Notes under the pieces: model-generated | The model's input: only the letters and a program-made list of their open reading frames with translations | Database searches by the model: none | What the model was told of the DNA's origin: nothing | Made by a program: the position numbers and the translations under genes | Shown: one piece after another, positions 30,959-44,240 of the stretch | Layout: every line of letters starts with the position of its first letter | Numbering within the stretch: position 1 is the first letter of the stretch | Assembly: GCF_019059575.1 (NCBI RefSeq) | Contig: NW_024882709.1 | Location: 147,550 to 211,549, forward strand | DNA length: 64,000 bases | Direction of reading: 5' to 3' | Origin: Amphibalanus amphitrite | Lineage: Eukaryota; Arthropoda; Thecostraca; Balanomorpha; Balanidae

Positions 30959-33389
30959 ACTGACGCATTAAGACAAATATGGCGCCCTGCGGCAAATGTG
31001 GTGCATTCATATCTGCCGTTTAAGCAGCCATCCCTTAATTACAGCGCATCCTAATCGTACAATGTTCGACTAAGTTACGCACATTCTGCGCTTTGCGGCA
31101 AAAATGGCGCTTTGAGACAAACGTGGCGCACTGCAACAAACATGGCGCATTCGTTCATGTCGCTTAACAATTCATCCACCCACCAAATTCTAGCCCAATC
31201 AGACTTAAACTTACAAAGTTATGTACATTTGAATATTTCACTATAAAATATCTCCGCAACGGAGGTGCCCAGATTTGCACGTGTGCCACGTGACCAGCGG
31301 TGGTGAAAGCAGGACTTGTCCCCTCACCGATTGCACCATTTCAGTGTTCCTGGCTTGTGCTGTTTTCGTGTTATAAGGCAACAAATCGGCAAACACACGA
31401 TAATCTGGGAGGTACGCGACTCAAACACGTGGCCACGTGGCACGTGCCGGACCTTTGATAGCTTCACCGTTCACGCCACGTGATGACCCATCGACGTGGC
31501 CATCAGCATGTAAAATATGACCCCGGCCGGTGTCACCGTCCCTAAACAGTGGAAGGCTAAACTCGAAAAACGGGAAAATTTAGGGAAATTTCACCTTTCG
31601 AATATATAATTTCCCCATAATTTTAAATTTTTCATTTTACAAAAAATCCGAGATAGCAGTTTCCTAGCCTCCTTCATTCTGTGTCTATAGCCGTTTTCAG
31701 ATCGACCCTATCATAAAAACCGACGGCCTGACGGCTATTTCCCCCATTCCTTGCATTTCACAATGCTAGTATATTTAAGCACCGAAATTGACCCCGTGCC
31801 ACTGCACGTGCAATAGCACGTGCGCCACGTGACCACTAGTGCGACAAGCTGGACTCATCTGCTCACCGAATGCGTTGATTTTGTGTCGCTAGGTGGAGTG
31901 GTTTCCACGCCATAGGACCCCCAGTTGGCCAATGTCGGATTTTCCCGGAGGTTACCCCATCAAACACGTTTGCACGTGGCACGTGCTTTTCAATCGCCCC
32001 ATATCTGACCCATACCATGTGGTAGCCGACAACCCGGGGCACAACATATTTAAACATTTTCAAAATCTAACGTGGAATTTTTTTACAAAATCGATTTGAA
32101 AATAATTTTTCGAAATCGCCATAGGCTTAGCATGGGGTAACTGTCCGTCCCGATTACCCGAAATTTTGTCATTTATATTTTAAATAATTACCACCATAAG
32201 GTGGGGTCCCGGCCCGAGATTCGACCCTAAAAATATAATCCATTTCTAACGTGGAGTTTTTCCGCAAATCGCATTTTAAATTTTTCCCCATGTTAACCCT
32301 ATGGGAAAATGCACGTGCCGATTACCCCAAAACGTGTCAATTATATTTTTTGCAACTTTGCCAGAAGGTAGCTCCCCGATACGGGACCAAACGCTGAAAA
32401 TGGCAACAAATTCTACCGTGCCGTTTTCGCGGGGATCAAAATGTCCCAATTTCCGGCAGAAACGCAAATGTCCCCCTAGAGAGGTAGCTCAGGTTGGGAT
32501 TTTCAATAGAAAATCACAATTCTAAAGAATAGTGATTGTCTTATTGAAAAGTCCCAACCTTCGGATAGGCCCGGGCAGCGCTTATCGAACAGCACTGCGG
32601 ATCCGAAGGTTGGGACTTTAATTGTGAAAAACCGCCCGCCCGCCGCAAAACGCAAACACCGCAAAACGCGCAAAACGCGCGCCCAAAACGCCAACGCAAA
32701 TGCCGCAAAAAAAAAATCGCCCGCCCGCCGAAAACCGCAGAAAAAAAACGCACAAAATGCCGCAAAAAACGCGCGTCCGCCGCAAAACGCAAACACCGCA
32801 AAAACGCAAAGACCGCCGCCGCAAAAAAAACGCCCGCATCGCCCGCCGCCAACCGCGAAACGCCGCAAAAAAAACGGCCGCACGCCGCGAACCGCAAAAC
32901 GCCGCAAAAACGGCCGCCCGCCGCAAACCGCTAAACGCCGCAAAAAACGACCGCCCGCCGCCCGCCGCTAACCGCAAATAACGGCCGGCCGCCGGCAACC
33001 GCAAAACGCCGTAAAAAAACGGCCGCCCACCGCAAACCACAAAACGGCCGCCCGCCGCAAACCGCGAAACGCCGCAAAAAACGTCCGCCCGCCGCAAACC
33101 GCCGCTAAAACGGCCGCCCGCCGCCAAACGCAAACAGCAAAAACACCCGCATCGCCCGCCCGCCCGCCGCCAAACACAAAAACCGCAAAAAACGCAAACA
33201 CCGCCGCAAAAAAAACGCCCGCAACGCACGCACGCCCGCCGCCAACCGCAAAACGCCGCAAAAACGGCCGCCCGCCGCCAAACGCAAACACCGCCAAAAA
33301 CGCAAAAACGGCCGCCCGCCGTCAAACGCAAACACCGAAGAAACGCAAACACCGCCGCAAAAAACGCCCGCCGTAGGCAAAAAGCAAAC
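30959..33389. repeat. Macrosatellite unit 4
   Basis: The TATA site reads TGTAAAA at about 31508. The foldback is at 32492-32570 and the T-poor block at 32625-33386. The first about 1.6 kb is practically identical to the start of unit 5 at a constant offset of 2431. Confidence 0.9.
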
Positions 33390-35725
33390 ACTGACGCATT
33401 AAGACAAATATGGCGCCCTGCGGCAAATGTGGTGCATTCATATCTGCCGTTTAAGCAGCCATCCCTTAATTACAGCGCATCCTAATCGTACAATGTTCGA
33501 CTAAGTTACGCACATTCTGCGCTTTGCGGCAAAAATGGCGCTTTGAGACAAACGTGGCGCACTGCAACAAACATGGCGCATTCGTTCATGTCGCTTAACA
33601 ATTCATCCACCCACCAAATTCTAGCCCAATCAGACTTAAACTTACAAAGTTATGTACATTTGAATATTTCACTATAAAATATCTCCGCAACGGAGGTGCC
33701 CAGATTTGCACGTGTGCCACGTGACCAGCGGTGGTGAAAGCAGGACTTGTCCCCTCACCGATTGCACCATTTCAGTGTTCCTGGCTTGTGCTGTTTTCGT
33801 GTTATAAGGCAACAAATCGGCAAACACACGATAATCTGGGAGGTACGCGACTCAAACACGTGGCCACGTGGCACGTGCCGGACCTTTGATAGCTTCACCG
33901 TTCACGCTACGTGATGACCCATCGACGTGGCCATCAGCATGTAAAATATGACCCCGGCCGGTGTCACCGTCCCTAAACAGTGGAAGGCTAAACTCGAAAA
34001 ACGGGAAAATTTAGGGAAATTTCACCTTTCGAATATATAATTTCCCCATAATTTTAAATTTTTCATTTTACAAAAAATCCGAGATAGCAGTTTCCTAGCC
34101 TCCTTCATTCTGTGTCTATAGCCGTTTTCAGATCGACCCTATCATAAAAACCGACGGCCTGACGGCTATTTCCCCCATTCCTTGCATTTCACAATGCTAG
34201 TATATTTAAGCACCGAAATTGACCCCGTGCCACTGCACGTGCAATAGCACGTGCGCCACGTGACCACTAGTGCGACAAGCTGGACTCATCTGCTCACCGA
34301 ATGCGTTGATTTTGTGTCGCTAGGTGGAGTGGTTTCCACGCCATAGGACCCCCAGTTGGCCAATGTCGGATTTTCCCGGAGGTTACCCCATCAAACACGT
34401 TTGCACGTGGCACGTGCTTTTCAATCGCCCCATATCTGACCCATACCATGTGGTAGCCGACAACCCGGGGCACAACATATTTAAACATTTTCAAAATCTA
34501 ACGTGGAATTTTTTTACAAAATCGATTTGAAAATAATTTTTCGAAATCGCCATAGGCTTAGCATGGGGTAACTGTCCGTCCCGATTACCCGAAATTTTGT
34601 CATTTATATTTTAAATAATTACCACCATAAGGTGGGGTCCCGGCCCGAGATTCGACCCTAAAAATATAATCCATTTCTAACGTGGAGTTTTTCCGCAAAT
34701 CGCATTTTAAATTTTTCCCCATGTTAACCCTATGGGAAAATGCACGTGCCGATTACCCCAAAACGTGTCAATTATATTTTTTGCAACTTTGCCAGAAGGT
34801 AGCTCCCCGATACGGGACCAAACGCTGAAAATGGCAACAAATTCTACCGTGCCGTTTTCGCGGGGATCAAAATGTCCCAATTTCCGGCAGAAACGCAAAT
34901 GTCCCCCTAGAGAGGTAGCTCAGGTTGGGATTTTCAATAGAAAATCACAATTCTAAAGAATAGTGATTGTCTTATTGAAAAGTCCCAACCTTCGGATAGG
35001 CCCGGGCAGCGCTTGTCGAACAGCACTGCGGATCCGAAGGTTGGGACTTTAATTGTGAAAAACCGCCCGCCCGCCGCAAAACGCAAAACCGCAAAACGCG
35101 CAAAACGCACGCGCAAAACGCCAACGCAAACTTCGCGAAAAAAAAACAATCGCCCGCCCGCCAAAAACCGCAGAAAAAAACTAAAAAAACGCCGCCAAAA
35201 ACCGCCCGTCCGCCGCAAAACGCAAACACCGCAAAAACGCAAACACCGCCGCCGCAAAAAGAAACCGCGTCGCCCGCCGCCAACCGCGAAACATCGCAAA
35301 AAAACGGCCGCCCGCCGCAAACCGCAACACCGCAAATAACGGCCGGCCGCCGGCAACCGCAAAATGCCGCAAAAAACGGCCGCCCACCGCAAACCGCAAA
35401 ACGCCGCAAAAAAACGGCCGCCCGCCGCAAACCGCCGCAAAAAACGGCCGCCCGACGCCAAACGCAAACACCGCAAAAACACCCGCATCGCCCGCCCGCC
35501 CGCCGCCAAACACAAACACCGCAAAAAACGCAAACACCGCCGCAAAAAAACGCCCGCATCGCACGCCCGCCCGCCTCCAACCGCAAACCGCCGCAAAAAA
35601 AACGGCCGCCCGCCGCGAAACGCAAACACCACAAAAAAACGCAAAAACGGACGCCCGTCGCAAACGCAAACACAAAAAACGCAAACACCGCCGCAAAAAA
35701 CGCACGCCGTCCGCAAAACGCAAAC
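33390..35725. repeat. Macrosatellite unit 5
   Basis: The first about 1.6 kb matches unit 4 almost base for base, then the T-poor block (35057-35722) switches to a different, shorter version. This places a crossover near 34990. The TATA site reads TGTAAAA. Confidence 0.9.
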
Positions 35726-38055
35726 ACTGACGCATTAAGACAAATATGGCGCCTTGCGGCAAGTGTGGTGCATTCATATCTGCTGTTTAAGCAACCAACC
35801 CTCCATCAGCGCATCGTAATCGTCCCATGTTCGATAAAGTTACGCACATTCTGTGATTTTCGGCAAAAATGGCGCTTTGAGACAAACGTGGCGCACTGCG
35901 ACAAACGTAACGCATTCGTGCCTGTCGCTTAACAATTCATCCACCCACCAAAGTCTAGCCCAATCGGACTTAAACTGACAAAGTTATGTTCATTTGAATA
36001 TTTCACTATAAAATATCTCCGCAACGGAGGTGCCCAAATTTGCACGTGTGCCACGTGACCGCCGGTGGTGTAAGCAGGACTTGTCCCCTCACTGATTGCA
36101 CCATTTCAGTGTTCCTGGCTTGTGCTGTTTTCGTGCTATAAGGCCACAAATCGGCAAACACACGATAATCTGGGAGGTACGCGACTCAAACACGTGGCCA
36201 CGTGGCACGTGCCGGACCTCTGATAGCTTCACCGTTCACGCCACGTGATGACCCATCGACGTGGCCATCAGCATGTAAAAGATGACCCCGGCCGGTGTCA
36301 CCGTCTCTGAACAGTGGACGGCTAAACTCGAAAAACGGGAAAATTTAGGGAAATTTCACCTTTCGAATATATAATTTCCCCAGAATTTTAAATTTTTCAT
36401 TTCACAAAAAATCAGAGATAGCAGTTTTTTAGCCCCCTTCATTCTGTGCCTATACCCGTTTTCAGATCGACCCTATCATAAAAACTGACGGTCTGACGGC
36501 CATTTCCCCCATTCCTTGCATTTCAAAATGCTAGTATATTTAAGCACCAAAATTGACCCCGTGCCACGGCACGTGCAATAGCACGTGCGCCACGTTACCA
36601 CTAGTGCGACAAGCTGAACTCATCTGCTCACCGGCTGCGCTGATTTGGTGTCGCTAGGTGGAGTGGTTTCCACGCCATAGGACCCCCAGTTGCCCAATGT
36701 CGGATTTTCCCGGAGGTTACCCCATCAAACACGTTTGCACGTGGCACGTGCTTTTCAATCGCCCCATATCTAACCCATACCATGCGGTAGCCGACACCCC
36801 GGTGCACAACATATTGGAACTTTTTCAAAATCTAACGTGGAAATTTTTGGCAAAATTGATTTGAAAATAATTTTTCGAAATCGCCATAGGCTCAGCATGG
36901 GGTAACTGTCCGTCAAGATTACCCGAAATTGTATCCTATGATTTTTAAATAATTAACACCAAAAGTTGAGGTGCCAGCCCTAGATCCGACCCTAAAAATA
37001 TCAGCAAATATAATTGACGAAATTTTTCGCAAATCGAATTTTAAATTTTTCCCCATGTTAACCCTATGGGAAAATGCACGTGCCGATTACCCCAAAACGT
37101 GTCAATTATATTTTTTGTAACTTTGCCACAAGGTAGCTCCCCGATACGGGACCAAACGCTGAAAATGGCAAGAAATATAATGGAGCCGTTTTCGCGGGGA
37201 TCAAAATGTCCAAAATCGCGGCAGAAACGCTAAACACCCCCCTAGAGAGGTAGCTCAGGTTGGGATTTTCAATAGAAAATCACAATTCTACTCTGCGGAT
37301 CCGAAGGTTGGGACTTTAATTGTGAAAAACCGCCCGCCCGCCGCCAAACGCAAACACCGCAAAACGCACACCCAAAACGCAAACGCAAACTTCGCAAAAA
37401 AAAACAACCGCCCGCCCGCCGAAAACCGCAGAAAAAAACGCAAAAAACGCCGCAAAAAAACGCCCGCCAGCCGCAAACCGCAACAACGCAAATAACGCCC
37501 GGCCGCCGTCAACCGCAAACGCCGCAAAAAAAACGGCCGCCCGCCGCAAACCACAAAAAAACGCCGCAAAAAACGGCCGCCCGCTGCAAACCGCCGCTAA
37601 AACGGCCGCCCGCCGCAAACCGCTAAACGCCGCAAAAAACGGCCGCCCGCCGCCCGCCGCTAACCGCAAATAACGGCCGCCCGCCGCAAACCACAAAACG
37701 CCGCAAAAAACGGCCGCCCGCCGCAAACCGCAAAACGCCGCAAAAAACGGCCGCCCGCCGCAAACCGCCGCCAAAACTTCCGCACGCCGCCAAACGCAAA
37801 CAGAAAAAACACCCGCATCGCCCGCCCGCCCGCCGCCAAACACAAAAACCGCAAAAAACGCAAACACCACCGCAAAAAACGCCTGCAACGCACGCACGCC
37901 CGCCGCCAACCGCAAACCGCTGCAAAAAACGGCCGCCCGCCGCCAAACGCAAACACCGCCAAAAACGCAAAAACGGCCGCCCGCCGTCAAACGCAAACAC
38001 CGAAAAAAACGCAAACACCGCCGCAAAAAACGCCCGCCGTAGGCAAAACGCAAAC
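35726..38055. repeat. Macrosatellite unit 6
   Basis: The TATA site reads TGTAAAA at about 36273. The foldback is truncated after its first arm at about 37290 and joins directly to CTGCGGATCCGAAGGTTGGG. The T-poor block is 37322-38052. Confidence 0.9.
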
Positions 38056-40436
38056 ACTGACGCATTAAGACAAATATGGCTCCCTGCGGCAAATGTGGTG
38101 CATTCATATCTGCCGTTTAAGCAGCCATCTCTTAATTACAGCGCATCCTAATCGTCCAATGTTCGACAAAGTTACGCACATTCTGCGCTTTGCGGCAAAA
38201 ATGGCGCTTTGAGACAAACGTGGCGCACTGCAACAAACATGGCGCATTCGTTCATGTCGCTTAACAATTCATCCACCCACCAAATTCTAGCCCAATCGGA
38301 CTTAAACTGAAAAAGTTATGTACATTTCAATATTTCACTATAAAATATCTCCGCAACGGAGGTGCCCATCTTCGCACGTGTGCCACGTAACCACTGGTGG
38401 TGTAAGCAGGACTTGTCCCCTCGCCGGTTGCACCATTTCAGGCTTCCTGACTGGTGCTGTTTTCGTGCTATAACGCCACAAATCGACAAACACACGATAA
38501 TCTGGGAGGTACGCGACTCAAACACGTGGCCACGTGGCACTTGCCGGACCTCTGATAGCTTCACCGTTCACGTCACGTGATGACACATCGACGTGGCCAT
38601 TAGCATGTAAAAGATGACCCCGGCCGGTGTCACCGTCCCTGAACAGTGGACAGCTAAACTCGAAAAACGGGAAAATTTAGGGAAATTTCACCTTTCGAAT
38701 ATATCATTTCCCCAGAATTTTAAATTTTTCATTTAAAAAAAAATCCGAGATAGCCGTTTTTTAGGCCCCTTCATTCTGTGCCTACACCCGTTTTCAGATC
38801 GACCCTATCATAAAATCTGACGGCCTGACGGCTATTTCCCCCATTCCTTGCATTTCACAATGCTAGTATATTTAAGCACCAAAATTGACCCCGTGCCACG
38901 GCACGTGCAATAGCACGTGCGCCACGTGACCACTAGTGCGACAAGCTGGACTCATCTGCTCACCGGCTGCGTTGATTTGGTGTCGCTAGGTGAAGTGGTT
39001 TCCACGCCATAGGACCCCCAGTTGGCCAATGTCGGATTTTCCCGGAGGTTACCCCATCAAACACGTTTGCACGTGGCACGTGCTTTTCAATCGCCCCATA
39101 TCTGACCCATACCACGTGGTAGCCGACACCCCGGTGCACAACATATTGGAACTTTTTCCAAATCTAACGTGGAATTTTTTTGCAAAATCGATTTTAAAAT
39201 AATTTTTCGAAATTGCCATAGGCTCAACATGGGGTAACTGTTTGTGACAATTACCCGAAATTTTGTCAATTATATTTTAAATAATTACCACCGTCAGTTG
39301 GGGTGCCATCCCGAGATCCGACCCTAAAAATATCAGCAAATATAATTGACGAAATTTTTCGCAAATCGAATTTCCAATTTTCCCCCATGTTAACCCTATG
39401 GGAAAATGCACGTGCCGATTACCCCAAAACGGGTTAATTATATTTCAAGCGACCGATGCCAGCCGGTAGCTCCCCGATACGGGACCAAACGCTGAAAATG
39501 GCAAGAAAGTTTACCGTGCCGTTTTCTTCCCTGTCAAAATGTCCTAAATCGCGGCCGAAACGCTAAACACCCCCCTAGAGAGGTAGCTCAGGTTGGGATT
39601 TTCAATAGAAAATCACAATTCTAAAGAATAGTGATTGTCTAATTGAAAAGTCCCAACCTTCGGATATCGAACAGCACTGCGGATCCGAAGGTTGGGACTT
39701 GAATTGTGAAAAACCGCCCGCCCGCCGCCAAACGCAAACACCGCAAAACGCACGCCCAAAACGCAAACGCAAACTTCGCAAAAAAACAATCGACCGCCCG
39801 CCGAAAACCGCAGAAAAAAACGCAAAAAACGCCGCAAAAAAACGCTCGTCCGCCGCAAAACGCAAACACCGCAAAAAACGCAAACACCGCCGCCACAAAA
39901 AACGCCCGCATCGCCCGCCGCCAACGGCGAAACGCCGCAAAAAACGGCCGCCTGCCGCAAACCGCAACAACGCAAATAACGCCCGGCCGCCGGCAACCGC
40001 AAAACGCCGCAAAAAACGGCCGCCCGCCGCAAACCACAAAAAACGCTACAAAAAACGGCCGCCCGCCGCAAACCGCAAAACGCCGCAAAAAACGACCGCC
40101 CGCCGCAAACCGCAAAACGCCGCAAAAAACGGCCGCCCACCGCAAACCGCCGCTAAAACGGCCGCCCGCCGCCAAACGCAAACACCGCAAAAACACCCGC
40201 ATCGCCCGCCCGCCCGCCGCCAAACACAAAAACCGCAAAAAACGCAAATACCGCCGAAAAAACGCCCGCACCGCACGCCCGCCCGCCGCCAACCGCAAAC
40301 CGCCGCAAAAAACGGCCGCCCGCCGCGAAACGCAAACACCACAAAAAAACGCAAAAACGGCCGCCCGCCGCCAAACGCAAACACAAAAAACGCAAACACC
40401 GCCGCAAAAAAAGCACGCCGTCCGCAAAACGCGAAC
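38056..40436. repeat. Macrosatellite unit 7
   Basis: The TATA site reads TGTAAAA at about 38606. A full foldback lies at 39589-39668 and the T-poor block at 39706-40433. Confidence 0.9.
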
Positions 40437-42783
40437 ACTGACGCATTAAGACAAATATGGCGCCTTGCGGCAAGTGTGGTGCATTCATATCTGCTGTTTA
40501 AGCAACCAACCCTCCATCAGCGCATCCTAATCGTCCCATGTTCGACAAAGTTACGCACATTCTGCGCTTTGCGGCAAAAATGGCGCTTTGAGACAAACGT
40601 GGCGCACTGCAACGAACTTGGCGCATTCGTTCCTGTCGCTTAACAATTCGTCCACCCATTAAATTCTAGCCCAATCGGACATAAACTGACAAAGTTATGT
40701 TTATTTGAATATTTCACTATAAAATATCTCCGCAACGGAGGTGCCCAGATTTGCACGTGTGCCACGTGACCACCGGTGGTGTAAACAGGACTTGTCCCCT
40801 CACCGACTGACCCAATTTAGTGTTCTTGGCTGGTTCTGTTTCCACGCTATACGGCCACCAGTTGGCCAAAACACCAATATGTGGGAGGTACTTGGCTCAA
40901 ACACGTGGCCACGTGGCACGTGCCGGACCTCTGACAGCTTAACGGCTCACGCCACGTCATGACCAATACAAGTGGCCATCGGCATGTAAAAGACGACCCC
41001 GGCCGGTGTCACCGTCTCTGAACAGTGGACGGCTAAACTTGAAAAACGGGAAAATTTAGGGAAATTTCACCTTTCGAATATATAATTTCCCTAGAATTTT
41101 AAATTTTTCATTTTACAAAAAATCCGAGATAGCAGTTTTCTAGCACCCTTCATTCTGTGTCCATACCCGTTTTCAGATCGACCCTATCATAAAAACTGAC
41201 GGTCTGACGGCTATTTCCCCCATTCCTTGCATTTTACAATGTTGGAGCATTTAAGCACAAAAATCGACCCCGTGCCACGGCACGTGCAGTAGCACGTGCG
41301 CCACGTGACCACCAGTGCTACAAGCTGGACTCATCTGCTCACCGGCTGCACTGGTTTAGTGTCGCTAGATGAAGTCGTTTCCGCGCCATAGGACCCCCAG
41401 TTGGCCAATGTCGGATTTTCCCGGAGGTTACCCCATCAAACACGTTTGCACGTGGCACGTGCTTTTCAATCGCCCCATATCTGACCCATACCACGTGGTA
41501 GCCGACACCCTGGGGCACAACATGTTGGAACAATTTCAAAATCTAACGTGGAAATTTTTTGCAAAATCGATTTGAAAATATTTTTTCGAAATTGCAATAG
41601 GCTCAACATGGGGTAACTGTCTGTGCCAATTACCCGAAAGTTCTCTAATTATATTTTAAACGGTTACCACCGACGGGTGGGGTGCCAGCCCAAGAACTGA
41701 CCCTAAAAAAGTGGACAAATATTACTGAACAGATTTTGCGCAAATCGCATTTTAAATTTTTCCCCATGTTAACCCTATGGGAAAATGCACGTGCCGATTA
41801 CCCCAAAACGTGTCAATTATATTTCTTGTAACTTTGCCAGCAGGTAGCTCCCCCACACGGGACCAAACGGTGAAAATGGCAAGAAAATCTAACGAGCCGT
41901 TTTCGAGGGTATCAAGATGACCCAAATCGCGGCCGAAACGCTAAACACCCCCCTAGAGAGGTAGCTCAGGTTGGGATTTTCAATAGAAAATCACAATTCT
42001 AAAGAATAGTGATTGTCTAATTGAAAAGTCCCAACCTTCGGATATGCGGATCCGAAGGTTGGGACTTTAATTGTGAAAAACCGCCCGCCCGCCGCAAAAC
42101 GCAAACACCGCAAAACGCGGAAAACGCACGCCCAAAACGCCAACGCAAATGCCGCAAAAAAACAAAAAAATCGCCCGCCCGCCGAAAACCGCAGAAAAAA
42201 TCAAAAAACGCCGCAAAAAATCAAACCGCCCGCATCGCACGCCAAAAAACGCCCGTCCGCCGCAAAACGCGAACACCGCAAAAAAAACGCAAACACCGCC
42301 GCCGCAAAAAAAAACGCCCGCTGCCAACCGCAAAAAACGGCCGCCCGCCGCTAACCGCAAAACGCCGCAAAAAACGGCCGCCCGCCGCTAACCGCAAAAC
42401 GCCGCAAAAAAACGGCCGCCCGCCGGCAACCGCAAAACGCTGCAAAAAACGGCCGCCTGACGCAAACCGCAAAACACCGCAAAAAACGGCCGCCCGCCGG
42501 CAACCGCAAACCGCAAAAAGGCGCCCGCCTCAAACCGCCGCAAAAAACGGCCGCCCGCCGCAAACCGCCGCCCGCCGCCGAACACCGCAAAAACGCAAAT
42601 ACCGCCGCAAAAAACGCCCGCCCGCCGCCAACCGCAAAACGCCGCAAAAACGGCCGCCCGCCGCGAAACGCAAACACCACAAAAAAAACGGAAAAAACGC
42701 CCGCCCGCCACCAAATGCAAACACCAAAAAAAAAACCGCAAACACCGCCGCAAAAAAAAACACGCCGTCCGCAAAACGTAAAC
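40437..42783. repeat. Macrosatellite unit 8
   Basis: This is the most diverged unit in the E-box zone (several substitutions around 40800-41000). The TATA site reads TGTAAAA at about 40985. The foldback is at 41965-42045 and the T-poor block at 42074-42780. Confidence 0.9.
41965..42066. repeat. Foldback cassette at the satellite block boundary (representative copy)
   Basis: AGGTTGGGATTTTCAAT with ATCACAATTCT pairs with AGAATAGTGAT and ATTGAAAAGTCCCAACCT to form a stem of about 30 bp. Its right arm, CCCAACCTTCGGAT, can alternatively pair with ATCCGAAGGTTGGG just downstream, so two hairpins compete. Full copies lie at about 27432, 29870, 30055, 32492, 34923 and 39589; a half copy lies at 37255. 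Confidence 0.85.
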
Positions 42784-42990
42784 ACTGACCTATTAAGACA
42801 AATATGGCGCCGTGCGGGAAGTGTGGTGCATTCATTTCTGCCGTTAAAGCAGCCACCCTCAATCAAAGCGCATCCTCGGATTTTCCACGAGGTTCCCCCA
42901 TCAAACACGTTTCCATGTGGCACGTGCTTTTCAATCGCCCCATATCTGACCCATACCAGCTGCCGGACATTGGTCACGTGACCACATTTT
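42784..42990. repeat. Truncated ninth satellite unit
   Basis: The unit start (AAGACAAATATGGCGCC) runs to GCGCATCC and then jumps to TCGGATTTTCCACGAGG, skipping roughly 900 bp that the other units have between those points. It ends near 42960 after TGACCCATACCA. This is the right edge of the array. Confidence 0.85.
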
Positions 42991-43390
42991 CCGTGTGACC
43001 TTGAGTTGGCACCAGATTTTGTCGACAGATGTGGCGCAGCTTATTTTACTGCATTATTTTAGATACTAAATATTTAGACGTGTGGTGGTAAATGATACCG
43101 TGCAAATACTATTGAATCATCGGTGACATAGTTACCATTGAAACTTGAATAGCATCAATAAAATACAATTAAACTATTATTAATCTTTCATTGATTTTAT
43201 TGTGTTTGCAGGCATAGGTAGAAACTGAAGAGCTGAGCCTGCAGCTTACAGTTGTTCTAAACTTTATGCATGAATCAAGGCTACTGAGGGCTGCAAATTT
43301 GTTCCACTTATCTTTAATAACTTATACCCTACCTTCATCAACCATTATCTGTAAGAATCTTGCATCAATCATCACCAGACTTATAAGTTT
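42991..43390. other. AT-rich stretch, nothing recognised
   Basis: No gene, RNA or repeat structure is seen apart from short AT-rich runs. Confidence 0.6.
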
Positions 43391-44240
43391 TTTTTACATA
43401 CCTTCGCCCCGGCCGCGAGAGTGGGGGGGTACGACTCCCTCGCCCTAATTGAGCTAGCCTGGCGGAAAAAACAAGCATGTGTACTGTTACGGGACCGCCG
43501 ACGCAGTGATTTATGCACGGTTTAAAAGTCTCAGGTCAACTAATTGCCTCTGAGGGTCAGGTCAAGTGCCCCGAGGGCCAAAATACGATTTCGGGTTTTG
43601 AAAAATAACTTTGCCAAAAAACGGCGCTGAATCGCGATTTTAGTACCATCATGTTTGTCATGCTCCGGTGCGTCAAATAGTACACTTTTGTTTGGGTGGG
43701 GTCAACATAAGGTGTTCACATCGGGTCAAAGTCAGGTCAAAGGCACTCAGGTCACGAAGTTGGTCGGAGGAGGTTATATCGTATATCATTCGATTCGGTA
43801 GGTCTTCCCGAGTCCATTGGCGACTTTTCCGACTTGCCAGTTCAATTTTATCAGGAGTTATTGACGAAAAAACTTGTGACCTTTGTGACGTCATAAATGA
43901 CGTCACGCTAGGTTAAAGATGCAAAAGTGAAGCATTGGACATTGCAAGAAGTGCATGAAATTGCGATTCCACGTGCTTGAGCTAGGTTTAGATCATTCTC
44001 GGCGTCAAAATTACAGTTTCCATATTTTCCCCATTGACTTGTAATGGTGACGTCACGCGATCGGCCTGACCTCATGTGACCTCTAGGAGAAATCCTAGAT
44101 ATACAAGTTTTGAGACTTCTGGAGGATACTAGGTCCTGTGAGTATCATCTCGCTGAGACAGCTCCTCTGGCACCGAGGGCATAGCGAAGTTTCGGTATTT
44201 TGGGACTATTGCAGAGGTTCACGTGTGACGTCATAAGTCA
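43390..44240. repeat. AGGTCA-rich dispersed repeat (pairs with 62860-63640)
   Basis: The stretch is collinear with 62860-63640: a G-run with GTACGAC, AATAACTTYGCCAAAAA, AGGTCACGAAGTTGGTCG, CATATCATTCGATTCGG, GTCATAAATGACGTCACG and CCCCATTGACTTRTAATGGTG occur in the same order. AGGTCA half-sites occur in several orientations. No coding frame is shared between the two copies. Confidence 0.8.

Larger units (their letters stand above)
23655..42990. repeat. Macrosatellite array, eight units of about 2.3-2.6 kb plus a truncated ninth
   Basis: An invariant anchor (ACTGACG after each T-poor block) falls at 25911, 28334, 30959, 33390, 35726, 38056, 40437 and 42784 (ACTGACC), spacing 2330-2625 bp. Every unit has the same order: short GGCGCATT/CGGCAAA repeats, a CACGTG-dense zone with a TATA-like site, an AT-rich middle with further CACGTG clusters, the TTAACCCTATGGG segment, a foldback cassette, and a block of about 0.7-0.8 kb built on CCGCCCGCCGCAAA/CGCCGCAAAAAACGG with almost no T on the plus strand. 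I see no convincing gene. A fragment survives outside the array at about 44698-44725. Confidence 0.95.
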
